Below are positions 1-10,336 of a DNA stretch of 26,959 nucleotides, piece by piece. Within the stretch, counting starts at the first letter, position 1, and the number at the start of each line of letters is the position of its first letter. The stretch covers positions 247,740-274,698 of the forward strand of contig JAAOMT010000302.1 of NCBI GenBank assembly GCA_016748015.1. The letters run 5' to 3'. The stretch comes from Geosiphon pyriformis. Its lineage: Eukaryota > Glomeromycota > Glomeromycetes > Archaeosporales > Geosiphonaceae. The position numbers were made by a program, and so were the translations under genes. The notes below the pieces were generated by a model. That model saw only the letters and a list, made by a program, of their open reading frames with translations, was not told where the DNA came from and did not search any database.

Positions 1-296
1 GGGAGGAGGATGAATATTTTTACATCATGCATTAATTGAAAAACAACAACAACTGAGCAACACCCACTGCTGTTGACAGATATTTTTATATACATTAGGA
101 TTTCTTTATTTTTAGAAATTTTTTTTATTTTGAAAATTTTTTACAAAAGAGATTCTTTTGTTTGACTATTGCAAAAAAAAAAAAATATTTTAATTGAATA
201 TCAAAAGGGTGAAAAGATTCTCGATTGATCCCAATATACAAAGGGATGTAATTGAAATGAATCAATGGTTTCAAAGAAAAAAAAAATTCCGAATTT

Positions 297-297
<1 letters not shown>

Positions 298-369
<72 letters not shown>
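298..369 (+). repeat. poly(A) tract, 72 nt
   Basis: This is an uninterrupted run of 72 A. It could be ordinary homopolymer expansion or the tail of an old retroposed copy. No flanking target-site duplication could be made out, so its origin is open. Confidence 0.9.
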
Positions 370-373
<4 letters not shown>

Positions 374-742
374 TAAATTATATCCTTATTCATACCAGTT
401 TCGTTCGTCGTTTCTTTCATTGATCATAAATTCATTTTTCATTTACGATCGTATTGATTCCTTTTGATTTTCGATTTTTTTAATTTGAACAAATTTCTTT
501 CCTATTTCATGTCAATCTCACATTTAGACAACAATCAAACAAATGACGGCTATTTTAAAATACTCGCCATTTAATGAAATGTTTTTGTTTTTTAAAATAA
601 AATAAAACCCATACGTCTAACAATAAAAAATTATTTTTATTTATTTTACCCAAAAATAATCATATTGAAAAATATCTTTTTCCAAATTAAAAAAAAAGGA
701 GTTCTGCCCCAAAAAATAACAAACAAATCTTCGAAAAGAACT

Positions 743-768
743 TTTTGTTTTGTTTTGTTTTGTTTTGA
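743..768. repeat. (TTTTG)n pentamer microsatellite
   Basis: About five tandem TTTTG units lie in non-coding sequence. Confidence 0.8.
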
Positions 769-1035
769 TATTCTTTTAAACTCATGGATATGTCATTGAA
801 GCTGAAAGTGGGAATCATGAAAAATTTAAAACTGGATTAGAAGCCGGTATTTTTTTGAATAAAGAGAATCATAGTATATTCAAATTTATAATTAATCATT
901 AATAAACATTCATGGAAATGAAGAAAAAACCGCCCCCACCACCAAAAACACCACCACCACCACCACTCCCCAGAATAGCAATTAAAAAAATTCCAGTCAG
1001 TAAATCATGACACATCATAATCTACTCAATTGATC

Positions 1036-1080
1036 GATGATGATGATGATGATGATGATGATAATGATGATAATGATAAT
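1036..1080. repeat. (GAT)n microsatellite
   Basis: These are tandem GAT/ATG triplets that end with AAT-interrupted units. They read as poly-Asp on the plus strand and poly-His on the minus strand, which explains the histidine-rich minus-strand reading frame over this area. Confidence 0.85.
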
Positions 1081-1627
1081 GCACAGACGTGTCAACAGCA
1101 ATTCTTCCCGAAAAGATTGATTGTGAAAAAGTGTTAGGGGGACAAAGGCAGGATTGTTTGGTTTTTTGCCAACATCCCATTTCCAAATTCCATTTAACTA
1201 TTGAAAAATTGTGAGGAAATTTGAAAGAGGGCAGTTCTAGTGTGATTGATATCATTTATGAGATCTATAAATTACGTTAAATTAATTTTGATATAGTTGA
1301 AAAGATGGTGGGAAGTCAAAAAAGTATGTTTTTTTTTGTTTTTTACTTTCGATTCGACCAAAATGATAAGTCTACCTTTTACAGGTTCCCTGTACTTTTG
1401 TGCACCAGAAAAAGTTAAACCATAATTTCTCAATTATTAATCGAAAATAATTAACTTTTTACGGGGTAATTGGAAATTACTATCACTCAACAAGACACCT
1501 TAAATAAAATATAAAGTTTTTTTTTAAAAAGATAATTTATAAGGTCGATACTGCCCAAAATTCTCACGCATCATTAAATTTCTCAATCAATTATTGCGTT
1601 ATGACACATATATTGATACTATATTTG

Positions 1628-1681
<54 letters not shown>
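1628..1681 (+). repeat. poly(A) tract, 54 nt
   Basis: This is the second long uninterrupted A run in the window. No recognisable retroposon body lies 5' of it and no clear target-site duplication flanks it. Confidence 0.9.
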
Positions 1682-1685
<4 letters not shown>

Positions 1686-2302
1686 CGTCATTTTACCATT
1701 ATTGCATATAAAATAATTTTGATAGTCTTTCAAAAATAGTTTAGCATCGTTTTTCCGTATCCAACTAATACATATTTAAGAAACATGTGGAATGAATTAC
1801 CAAAAACCGATAGAAATCATCTGGGAATGTTTGGTTAATACTAATCAGGTCTAGCCGACCATGCTTCCTAAAATATCCGTTGTTGAAAACTGGATTTAAA
1901 AAAGTATTTTTAGGACAATGGAAGGTTTAGAAATTCTTTGGGTATCAAAATTTACTCCGAGTCAATCATCGGTAAGGATGATCTTTTTGTCGGGGAGTTT
2001 GTGTGTCACTTGCTGTTGCCGATAAAAGAAAAAAGTTTTTGATGATCTACTTTACGCGTCGGAGATCTATTACACAAGGAGCTTAGTCAGAATTACGAAG
2101 ATTAAGAGGGGTTCAATTAAATATCAACCCAAATCAAAAATATACGACGCCCAAATTTTCATACCGATTTTTATGGCAATTTGGAGATAATTTTTGGCAG
2201 CCGGAAAAAACTAATTTTAATCTAGACGAAATTTCAAATTCAATTCTGAAAAAATAATAAATCAACATTAACGCCCTCACCCTCACAACTTCAGATTGAG
2301 CC

Positions 2303-2330
2303 TTGTTGTTGTTGTTGTTGTTGTTGTTGT
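2303..2330. repeat. (TTG)n microsatellite
   Basis: About nine TTG triplets are present. On the minus strand they give an Asn-rich frame, which is a repeat artefact rather than a protein. Confidence 0.85.
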
Positions 2331-2340
2331 CCAAATAAAG

Positions 2341-2745
2341 TTGTTTAAATTGACTAATTAATCCATCTTTTTTTTTTAAAAAATTTTACTTTTAACTTAA
2401 AAACCTATTCAGATTCCAAATAGGAAAAGTTTTTGAAAAAGTTTTGTGAATCCATACAAGAATGAAACCCAAAAATCATTGAGATAATAGATTTGAGGGA
2501 GCCTTAAAGTAAAAATATTGCTTTGTAGAAAAAAAAAATTATACTAAAAAATACATTATCTCCTTGAATCTCTGTTGGAAAAAGGGCAAAAGATCCTCAT
2601 ATTGGAATCCGAAAAAAGTTAAGGAACAAAAGTATCATTAAAACTTTAGGGGTTAAAATTTTAATTAATCAATTACACAATGGTTATTGATTAACATGAT
2701 CGTGATCTTGGTCCTCCCTTATTTAGCTTTGCATTTGATTTCTAA

Positions 2746-2791
<46 letters not shown>

Positions 2792-2830
2792 CCATTTATT
2801 TTCATTTTCAATAGAGAGCTTTCTCGAATT
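2341..2830. other. intergenic stretch, nothing recognised
   Basis: This is AT-rich single-copy-looking sequence ending in an AAT microsatellite. I see no exon-like or RNA-gene-like structure. Confidence 0.5.
2746..2789. repeat. (AAT)n microsatellite
   Basis: About 14 nearly perfect AAT triplets are present. Confidence 0.9.
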
Positions 2831-4130
2831 TAGGCAACATATTTTTTATTTGTTAATGATTAATCTATATATGAAAAACTTTTTAGCTTATTTATAACAT
2901 GAATTTACACTTTTTTGTAAAATTACTTTTTATTTGTTTAAATAATAAACATGCAAGTAGTTTACAATTTAAATATATACATATCTAAAAATTAATATAT
3001 ATATATATATATATAAAAATATAAAAAAAATTGATATATCTTTTTAAATAATTTTTATTGTTTTTTATTTATTTAATCATAATTTAATATATAATTTAAA
3101 TATTATAATTATTAACAAATAAACATTTATTTAATTTTAATTTAATTAAAAGTTTATTGGATTTATATATATATATATATATAATTTTTAATAGTAAAAA
3201 AATTATTGTTTTTGATAAAACAATTTTTTTGTCGAAAATTATTAAATATTTAAAGAAATATCTTTATTAAAATACAATAAATTGTTACGAATATATATAT
3301 ATATATATATAATATTATAAGATTATAAAATTATAAAATTAATTATCAATAAACAATTTAATGAACTATTATTCTTTATAAAGATAATTAAAAAAAAGTT
3401 TTTTATTTAAAAAAAAAAATTATTACATTTGTTTGTAATATATATATATATATATATAAACTTAATTTTTACTAAATTTTAAATATTACACAAAATATTT
3501 TTAAGTATCATTTTTTTTATATCATAATATAATGATTAAATAATTTTTTAAAAAAAAAACTGATATTTTTCTATCAATAAAATCGAAAAAAAAAAATTTG
3601 ACAAAAAAAAAATTAGATAAAAAGATTTTTATAAATAATAAATAAATTTTAATAACAATCAAAAATTAGAATTAATTTTATTTTAAATAAATAAATAAAT
3701 CAATAAATCAAAAATTTTATTAATTAAAAATCAAAAGAATTTTTAATAATAAAATATAATTTTAAACAATTAAAATATCAATTTATAATTTATTTATTTT
3801 TGATATTATTGATATTTACATTAAAAAAATTTATTTTAAATATTTAAATTGGTATTTAATTATTTATTTGCAAATTTTGATAAAAAAAAAAAGTAATTTA
3901 TTGTTTTAAAAAAATTTTCATTTAAATTTTATAATATAATAAACCAAGTTAAAAATAGCTTGATGATTAAATATTTTAATAAAATTAATAGTTAAGATTT
4001 TAATTAATAATATCAAATACTATTTTTTTATTTTTTTTATTATTATTTAAAATGTTAAGTTATCATTTAATATCAAATATCACTTTTATTTTTGTTGTTG
4101 TTATTTTAGATGTTAAGTTAACTCATTAAT
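2831..4130. other. ultra-AT-rich gene-free stretch
   Basis: This is almost pure A+T sequence with many short A and T runs and four TA dinucleotide blocks. I see no open frame of note and nothing resembling an RNA gene or transposon end. Confidence 0.6.
2995..3459. repeat. four (TA)n blocks
   Basis: TA dinucleotide runs of about 18-22 nt recur at 2995-3015, 3164-3182, 3290-3311 and 3438-3459. They are spaced roughly 120-170 bp apart in otherwise unique AT-rich DNA. The runs can fold back on themselves. Confidence 0.85.
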
Positions 4131-5693
4131 TGTTCTCAAGTAATCAATAGTTGTCTCACTTCTTTTCTTTCATGTATCATTTTATTATAATCATTCATTT
4201 TAAAGCATTCAGACTTTATACATCGTTAAAACAATTGAATAACAAATTCTTTCATGATTAATATAATGAAAATATATTTTTAAAAAAGTTTTCAAGCAAA
4301 AAAAAAATCTCAATTTACAATGGTGGTACCTAAAACGACAATTGGATATTCCCCGAGTCAATATGAAAATCGATTCAAAGAACCACCCATTAAACAAAAC
4401 AATCGAAGAAGAATCCCTTTGTCTGGATCTAATTTCTATATCTTATAGCAAAAAAGATTCAAACAGAAATAAAATTGAAATTTATTCAATTTGAATAGTT
4501 TACTTTAAATTTTCGAAATCTTCTTATTATATTTGTTGAAAAATATTTTGTTTCCGTATATTTTGTGAATACTCTTATTCAATTGAATTATTTATTTATT
4601 TATTAATTTATTTTTCAAGGCTTGAAAAAAAAATATTTTGCCATTATTTCAAATTTTATAAATGCAAATGTGTATATTAGAAAGAGGCCAAATTAAAAAA
4701 TTAAGGCAAGCTAAGCCTTTGAGAATGTTCCATTAGTAATACAATTACTTCGAAATTCCACTGGTGTTTTTAAAAATTATTCATGTCACACACATTAGGT
4801 GGTACAGTTAAAATTATTCAATTTAACTCTTTGTAATTTTGAATTTTTGTTCACAAGAAAAATTATCAAATATTACCCAATTAGGAAAAGATTTTTGAAA
4901 TTTGAATCAATATAATTTTCAATAACTGACTAGAAATTTTTAATAATAGATTGTGTTACTCATGTACAATTTTTCATACATTCAACACCGATTTATTCTT
5001 GGTTTTCGAAACATTACTACCTTAGATTCTGCATTATTATTATGGTTCTTTTTAGTTAGGAGAAATTCAACCAAATTCTGTGTTTACAATAAAATTTTTA
5101 ACATCAAATAAAATCAATTGAGTCGGACTAAAGGTTTTATAATATTGTTCCGATTATTCGATTTACTAATTGATTTATTAATTATTTTTATTTTTATTCT
5201 TTCTTGAAAACTTTTCTTTTAATTGTTTCTTATACTTTAGAAAAAAACAAGTTTACCCATTTTTAATACAATGTCTTTTTTAATGGTCATATAGGACAAG
5301 GATTTAATTTATTTTAAATAACTCGATCTTTAAGAGAACTTGAATAAGAGAAATGCATAAAATTGCAGCTGAGAAAAAGCTCAGAATCAGATCAACTTGG
5401 TGCTTTGGGGTAATGTTGAAAATTTCGTAATTGGTCACAATTATGAATATTTAAAAAATTACGTAAGAAAATCTTAAATTTTACATGCAATAATGATCAT
5501 CAACACGAGTTTTGGCGCCCAAGCATTAGAAACTCATGCAAACTATGGAGACAAACTTTAATCATTAATAATTTTTTATATCCTCCTCCTCTTAAAAAGG
5601 GATTAATATATCATTTAAAAGTTTTTAATTGTGAATCAAAAATCAGTAATTTCGTAAAATTGAGAAATTTGGAATTTCATCAATTATTGATGA
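4131..5693. other. AT-rich stretch with short unassigned reading frames
   Basis: No gene is supported. The most protein-like pieces are a 42-codon ATG frame on the plus strand at 4320-4448 and two competing plus-strand frames at about 5449-5690. One of the latter is an open frame of about 110 codons running from 5449 to 5789 without an early ATG. The other starts with ATG near 5500 and ends after about 23 codons. They may be decayed exons belonging with the candidate at 5694-6144, but I cannot join them with convincing splice sites. Confidence 0.3.
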
Positions 5694-6144
5694 CCCGCAT
5701 GCATTTATTTCCAAACTTTACTCAAATTAGACGAGAAATTTCTGTTCCCCATTCTGGGAAATATTCTAGTAAAAAAAGCGATCAGGATTGATGAACAATA
5801 CATATTTACTTGGTATAACGAGACGCGTAAAAAAAAATTTTCTTAAATTGGAGAAGAGTTCTCGGTTTCCATTTTTCCCACTCTGTTGGTACTTCCAATA
5901 AAGATGTACCAAAGGCCAATCACTTCAATTTTTGGGGTTTCATTTTTTTGCAGGATCTCAGATAATGTCAGGGAAAAATATATCGGCTTTAGGTAAACAA
6001 ATAATGAGTTAGGTTACTTTTCCTTTTTTTTTCAGTCTATTAAAAATTAGCCCAGCTGTCAAGTCATTGGAAAGGAAGAGAAATCTGCAACCATTCATGA
6101 GGGAACTAAAAATTATTCGCGAAAAGAAAAATAAACTAAAAAAG
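5694..6144 (+). CDS. candidate three-exon coding segment, function unknown
   Basis: A single frame can be read through three segments, 5694-5812, 5954-5992 and 6036-6144, if two GT-AG introns are removed. The first intron is 5813-5953, from GTATAA to a T-rich TTTTTTTGCAG. The second is 5993-6035, from GTAAAC to a T-rich TTTTTTTTTCAG. Phases agree at both joins (phase 2) and give 90 codons with no stop, rich in Leu, Lys, Arg and Ile and ending in a charged stretch around 'LERKRNLQPFMREL'. After 6144 there is a GTGAGA donor, or the frame runs on into a microsatellite-coded Asn/His stretch ending at 6369. No start codon, upstream exon or family is recognised. A 43-nt intron is very short. It may be part of a gene, a gene relic or chance. 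Confidence 0.25.
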
Positions 6145-6264
6145 GTGAGAAACATTTTTCAAAAGACGCCCAAATTTCATCGACCGGACGCGTCGCAATG
6201 GTATATGGGTTTGAATAAAACCCGTTGCTCTTATTGTAATGCATATCTGTTTTTCTTCCACAAT

Positions 6265-6315
6265 GATAATAATAATAATAGTAATAATAATCATCATCAT
6301 CATCATCATCATCAT
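6265..6315. repeat. (AAT)n-(TCA)n compound microsatellite
   Basis: AAT triplets with one interruption are followed by eight or more TCA triplets. The overlapping frames on both strands (poly-Asn/poly-His on plus, poly-Asp/poly-Tyr on minus) are produced by this repeat. Confidence 0.85.
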
Positions 6316-6369
6316 TTGGGGTTGTTGAAAAGGACAATGAATGAAAGTTTGGTGGTTTCATTTCGCTGA

Positions 6370-7760
6370 AAAGATAAATGTTTAAAAGATGTATGAATGG
6401 TCTATCCCAAACAAATTTAACACATCAAAGAGCAAAAGTATCCAATAAAGATATAGCAATCTAACTACCAATTATACAATTAAATTATTATTATTATTGA
6501 TCAGTTGACTTTCTACATCTCAAAAAAATTTATCATAAAAAATGTAGATCGTACGTACACCTTAAAAAAGCGCCTTTAGCTGATATCTAATTTCATGTTT
6601 TGTGCCGTCCAACTCTATAATTGATGCTGTACCGCGATAAAAAATAATTTTGATCTTCAATAAAATGGAATTTTATAACAGGTTTGAATAATAAATAAAT
6701 CCTTTAATTGTCTCGAGAAATTCATGCACCTCATTTTCAAATCTTTTTACATACTCAAAACACAGAATATTTAAAAAACATCTAATAAAAAAATTTTGAG
6801 CTCTCAATTAACTTTGAATACTATTATAATACTCTCATTAACGCAAAAAAGTTCCTGAACAATTAAACTTTAAAAAATATCCTCTTGATTTAAATCGATT
6901 TAAAGTTTTTTCCCAAAAAGAATGTCTAATTTAAATTACTCAAGCTCCCATTCTTTTCCCTTCTTTAATTGACCTCGAATTAACTTTATGTCACTTCTTG
7001 TTAAACTTTTGGTCTGTTACGCAATATTCGTGTAAGTTTCTATTAATTTCTTTTAGAATTAAACATTATATTGATTAGTATGAACTTAGTCAAAAGTTTA
7101 ATACAATAGAAAATACTATTAATACATTATTTTACCTTGAATCGAAATCCTAATCACACAGACCCAGGTAAACGTCTCGATTTAGTTCCATTATAAATCT
7201 TTAGGTTTTCACATGAAACCACACAATAACATCTAAACTTGCCTTCTTTTCATTGACTTATTTAAATTGGACAAAGAAAAGAAACCCACATTTACAATTA
7301 AAGCAGGTTAGATTAGGATATATTTGGAATTTGAAAAATAAAAAGTATAAAGTATAATTTTGCGTTATACTTCCAACTAATTAAGAATTATAATAAAAAT
7401 GAACGGACACATATATAAATAAATCTTACTTTGAAAAACTGGTTTAATTTTGTGACCAAAATTTGGTTTTAGCTTTGGTTTTCTCCCTCAACTTGGTGGG
7501 GGCTATTTGTTCGTTGTAAAGTTCTCATCTGGCTGGTTAAACAATTTTTCTTGTTTCAGTTATCTTAAGTTTATTATTTGTCAAGACAAAAAAAATTTTA
7601 ATTCAAATCAAAATTAAATTTTGTTTTTTAATTTTGGATAAAAATTTATTTCAAATTAACAATGGTTTTGGGTGAAGATAGATTTTAAAAAAATAAAGAA
7701 AGAAATATTTGAAAAAAACTCCTGAATATTTTTTCATTTAACACCTAAAGATTTTAGATT
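6370..7760. other. intergenic stretch, nothing recognised
   Basis: This is AT-rich sequence with no reading frame above the chance level, no tRNA-like structure and no repeat arrays. I see no gene in it. Confidence 0.5.
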
Positions 7761-8063
7761 TTAGTCATCATATTTCTTAATTTTTATTCGATTATCAAAA
7801 AAGTGTTTTTTATCAAACCCCCACTCCTCTGAAATAGATTTAATCATATTTTTACAGTTAGGCCTCTTTAACAGAATCTTAACTCTAGATATTGCAATCT
7901 TTGAATTTTCACATAAAAAATCAAACGACTCCTGAACGTCAGAATTTAACAGAGGTTCTTGAACTACAAGGATTGAAAAGGTGGTTGACGCTTTTTCACG
8001 GTGATCAATATTGTCCGAGTTAATCGTCATGATGAAATAATGTTTTAATAATGAGTTTATCAT
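7761..8063 (-). CDS. hypothetical ORF, 100 aa, doubtful
   Basis: This is an ATG-initiated minus-strand frame of 100 codons. Its composition is mixed (Asp, Glu, Ser, Lys and some hydrophobics, two Cys) and is not generated by a repeat, unlike most frames in this part of the window. It has no signal peptide, membrane segment or motif I recognise, and the C-terminus is lysine/aspartate rich. At this base composition about one frame of this length is expected by chance in a window this size, so it may not be a gene. It could also be one exon of something larger. Confidence 0.2.
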   Translation of the reverse strand: MINSLLKHYFIMTINSDNIDHREKASTTFSILVVQEPLLNSDVQESFDFLCENSKIAISRVKILLKRPNCKNMIKSISEEWGFDKKHFFDNRIKIKKYDD

Positions 8064-8391
8064 AGCATATTTATTCCTTTCAATGTATTAAAGATCACAC
8101 TTTATCATTAAGAATTTTCCGAAATAAATGGCTTCTAAAATCAACGTTATACCTCAAATAGGTTTGATTTTGAGAAAAAATGATATTAATTATACTTTTA
8201 AAAGTTTTTAATTGTCAGAATTATTAGCTAAATGGAAATTGTAAAGTGACAGAAAAACTTAATCACTGTTTAAAAGTTGAATATTTGAAAGAATTGTCTA
8301 AAGATATTTTCATTGTGGATTTGATAAAAAAAACAAGAATTTATTGAAAAGAATCATTTTCTAAATCAAGAAGGGATTTCTTATTCAGATT
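8064..8391. other. intergenic stretch, nothing recognised
   Basis: This is AT-rich non-coding sequence. A 27-codon ATG frame on the plus strand at 8128 is too short to support. Confidence 0.5.
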
Positions 8392-8405
8392 TATCATCAT
8401 CATCA

Positions 8406-8455
<50 letters not shown>

Positions 8456-8520
8456 GTTGTTGTTGTTGTGTTGTTGTTGTTGTTTTTGTTGTTGTTTTTA
8501 TTGTTGTTATTATTATTATT
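8392..8520. repeat. compound (TCA)-(TTA)-(TTG)-(TTA) microsatellite
   Basis: About 130 bp of triplets switch from TCA to TTA to TTG and back to TTA. On the minus strand this reads as runs of Asn, Thr, Ile and Met, a spurious low-complexity frame. Stepwise unit changes suggest expansion with point-mutated units. Confidence 0.9.
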
Positions 8521-8789
8521 GAGTAAATCGTTTATTTGAATCATAATGATTAATAGGGTTACATGATCGAAACCTTTTTTTTTTCATAATAAAAAAATAA
8601 TGGCTTAATAGAAATTAAATTTATGTTCCACTAATGATGAAAAATTTATAAAAACTAAAATTTTTAATGCTATTTTTTTAAAAAACCTGTGAATTTTAGT
8701 GAGAGTTTTTATTTTTTAATCGAGAAATCGTTTAACCTTATTTCCCTTTAATCGATTTGATTTTAAAAGATTTTTGAATTTAAATTATT
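8521..8789. other. intergenic stretch, nothing recognised
   Basis: AT-rich spacer between two repeat blocks, with no gene-like feature. Confidence 0.5.
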
Positions 8790-8861
8790 TTTATTTATTT
8801 ATTATTTATTACTTATTACTTATTATTTATTATTTATTATTTATTATTTATTATTTATTAT
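8790..8861. repeat. (TTATTTA)n heptamer tandem repeat
   Basis: About ten copies of a TTATTTA unit are present, with a TTACTTA variant in two. It makes a Tyr/Leu/Ile-rich plus-strand frame that I do not regard as a gene. Confidence 0.85.
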
Positions 8862-9143
8862 ACAATTATATATTAAAATTGCAATTTTTTAGATACGTTA
8901 TCCGAGGTCAATTCAAAATATTCAACCCTAAATTAAGATTAATTCCAAATAGAAATATAAAAATAATATCCATTTTTTATTTGGATTTTATAATTTCAAT
9001 TACATTTACATTTTAAACATAAATTTTCATCCGAACAATATAAATTCTGTCAAATATTTTTTAAGCCAAAAAACTTAAAAAATTTAAATCAATTAAAAAT
9101 TATAAATAAAAAATTACTTTAACTTTAAAAAAATTGTTTATTT

Positions 9144-9253
9144 ATTTTATCGTATTTTATTTTATTTTATAGTATTTTATTTTATCGTATTTTATTTTAT
9201 TTTATTTTATTTTATTTTATTTTATTTTATTGTATTTTATTTTATTTTATTTT
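9144..9253. repeat. (TTTTA)n pentamer tandem repeat
   Basis: About 110 bp of TTTTA units are punctuated by CGTA, AGTA and TGTA interruptions at intervals of about 15-30 bp, giving a weak higher-order pattern. Confidence 0.85.
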
Positions 9254-9825
9254 CAATCTAAATTTTTTTTTAAATTATATTATTAAAATATTTAAATATT
9301 ATCTTATCAATCTTTGAATTATAAGTAAGTAAACGTTATGCATGAAAATCTAATTGAAAAATTTCTCTATTCATGTTAAAATATTATTCACGCTCCAAAT
9401 TCTTAAATTTCAAGATCTATCTATGCATATATCAAAAAAATCTTAACACTATTAATTCTACCTTAAATATATTTTTTTCCTCGATGAACATTATTTTTAA
9501 AATACAAAAATTAATATTTGTTTCTTTCATTGTATTGTTCATATTTTCATTATATAGTTAATTTCAAAGCCCTATTGATAAACAAAAAAATTTATTTAAC
9601 AGCAAGGAAGGACGACTTTAAAAGATTATGCATGATCGTTTTGATTAGATCAAGACCTTGATCCTTTGATATAATTTTTTTTATATTATCCAAAAATTTT
9701 CCGATATCCTCGCAAAAGGGGAAATACAAGGTATCTATTGGATGTTATAATCGAATCGATAAATCATTTTTAAAATATTTCGCTATCGGGACATTATAAA
9801 GAATTATGTAAGCAAATCAATTACT
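9254..9825. other. intergenic stretch, nothing recognised
   Basis: This is AT-rich sequence with short frames only, including a 62-codon Phe/Ile/Leu-rich plus-strand frame at 9373-9561 of the kind expected by chance. Confidence 0.5.
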
Positions 9826-9876
9826 TGATCTGATCTGACCTTGACCTGGCCTGGCCTGACCCGACCTGATCCTGGG
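9826..9876. repeat. GC-rich CTGACC/CTGGCC degenerate tandem patch
   Basis: About 50 bp consist of imperfect five- and six-base units such as CTGAC, CTTGAC, CTGGC and CCGAC. The patch is strikingly GC-rich against its AT-rich surroundings. There is no coding sense and no known motif. Confidence 0.7.
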
Positions 9877-10218
9877 TAAAATTGATAATTCATTATTCTG
9901 GAAAAGACCCTGTTCACCGGAAAAACGTGTCTTAAATGAAGACCTTTCAATATTTTAGTCCCTTTCGAACTCATAATTTTTTTATATTTAGATATGTAAA
10001 AATGGTTATTTCTTAAAAATAGTAAATGTTAAAAAACTTTAAAATTTTCTTTTATCTATATACTCTTATAATTTACTTAAAATACGTTAAAAAATTGTGA
10101 CATATTAAATAATTGAATTTAAAGATAACATTTCAATATATCACAAAATCTTAAATGTTTGACATAAATTTTTAAAAAATATGAAAACAAATCTACGACT
10201 ATTTTATTTATTTATCAT
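9877..10218. other. intergenic stretch, nothing recognised
   Basis: AT-rich spacer with no gene-like feature. Confidence 0.5.

Positions 10219-10336
<118 letters not shown>

Larger units (their letters stand above)
1..911. other. AT-rich stretch without a recognisable gene
   Basis: No supported gene is seen. The stretch holds a 72-nt poly(A) tract, shorter A/T runs and a TTTTG pentamer run. The only sizeable reading frame, from about 194, is lysine-rich because it reads through the poly(A) tract, so it is not a credible protein. Confidence 0.6.
890..2340. other. intergenic region with short coding-like scraps
   Basis: No gene can be assembled here, but composition is less extreme than around it and several plus-strand scraps look coding-like. 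One is a 32-codon proline-rich ATG frame at 912-1010, with two runs of five prolines. Another is an aspartate-rich frame across the GAT repeat near 1036-1130. A third is a GT-AG pair at 1324-1384 that would join two short frames. Between 1780 and 2100 there are ATG-led pieces and a GTAAGG donor-like site near 1970. Frames of this length are expected by chance at this base composition, so I do not call a gene. Confidence 0.3.

Noticed and set aside
194-376. 60-codon plus-strand frame ending in a long lysine run
   Set aside because: Most of it is the translation of the 72-nt poly(A) tract.
1022-1255. Minus-strand frame with a polyhistidine N-terminus
   Set aside because: The His run is the GAT microsatellite read on the other strand; the rest has no recognisable feature.
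2140-6190. Shared GACGCCCAAATTT segment at about 2146 and 6166 as a dispersed repeat
   Set aside because: The match is about 13 bp and the flanks do not align, so it is within chance for this window.
8341-8544. Minus-strand frame of Asn/Thr/Ile/Met runs
   Set aside because: It is generated entirely by the compound triplet microsatellite.
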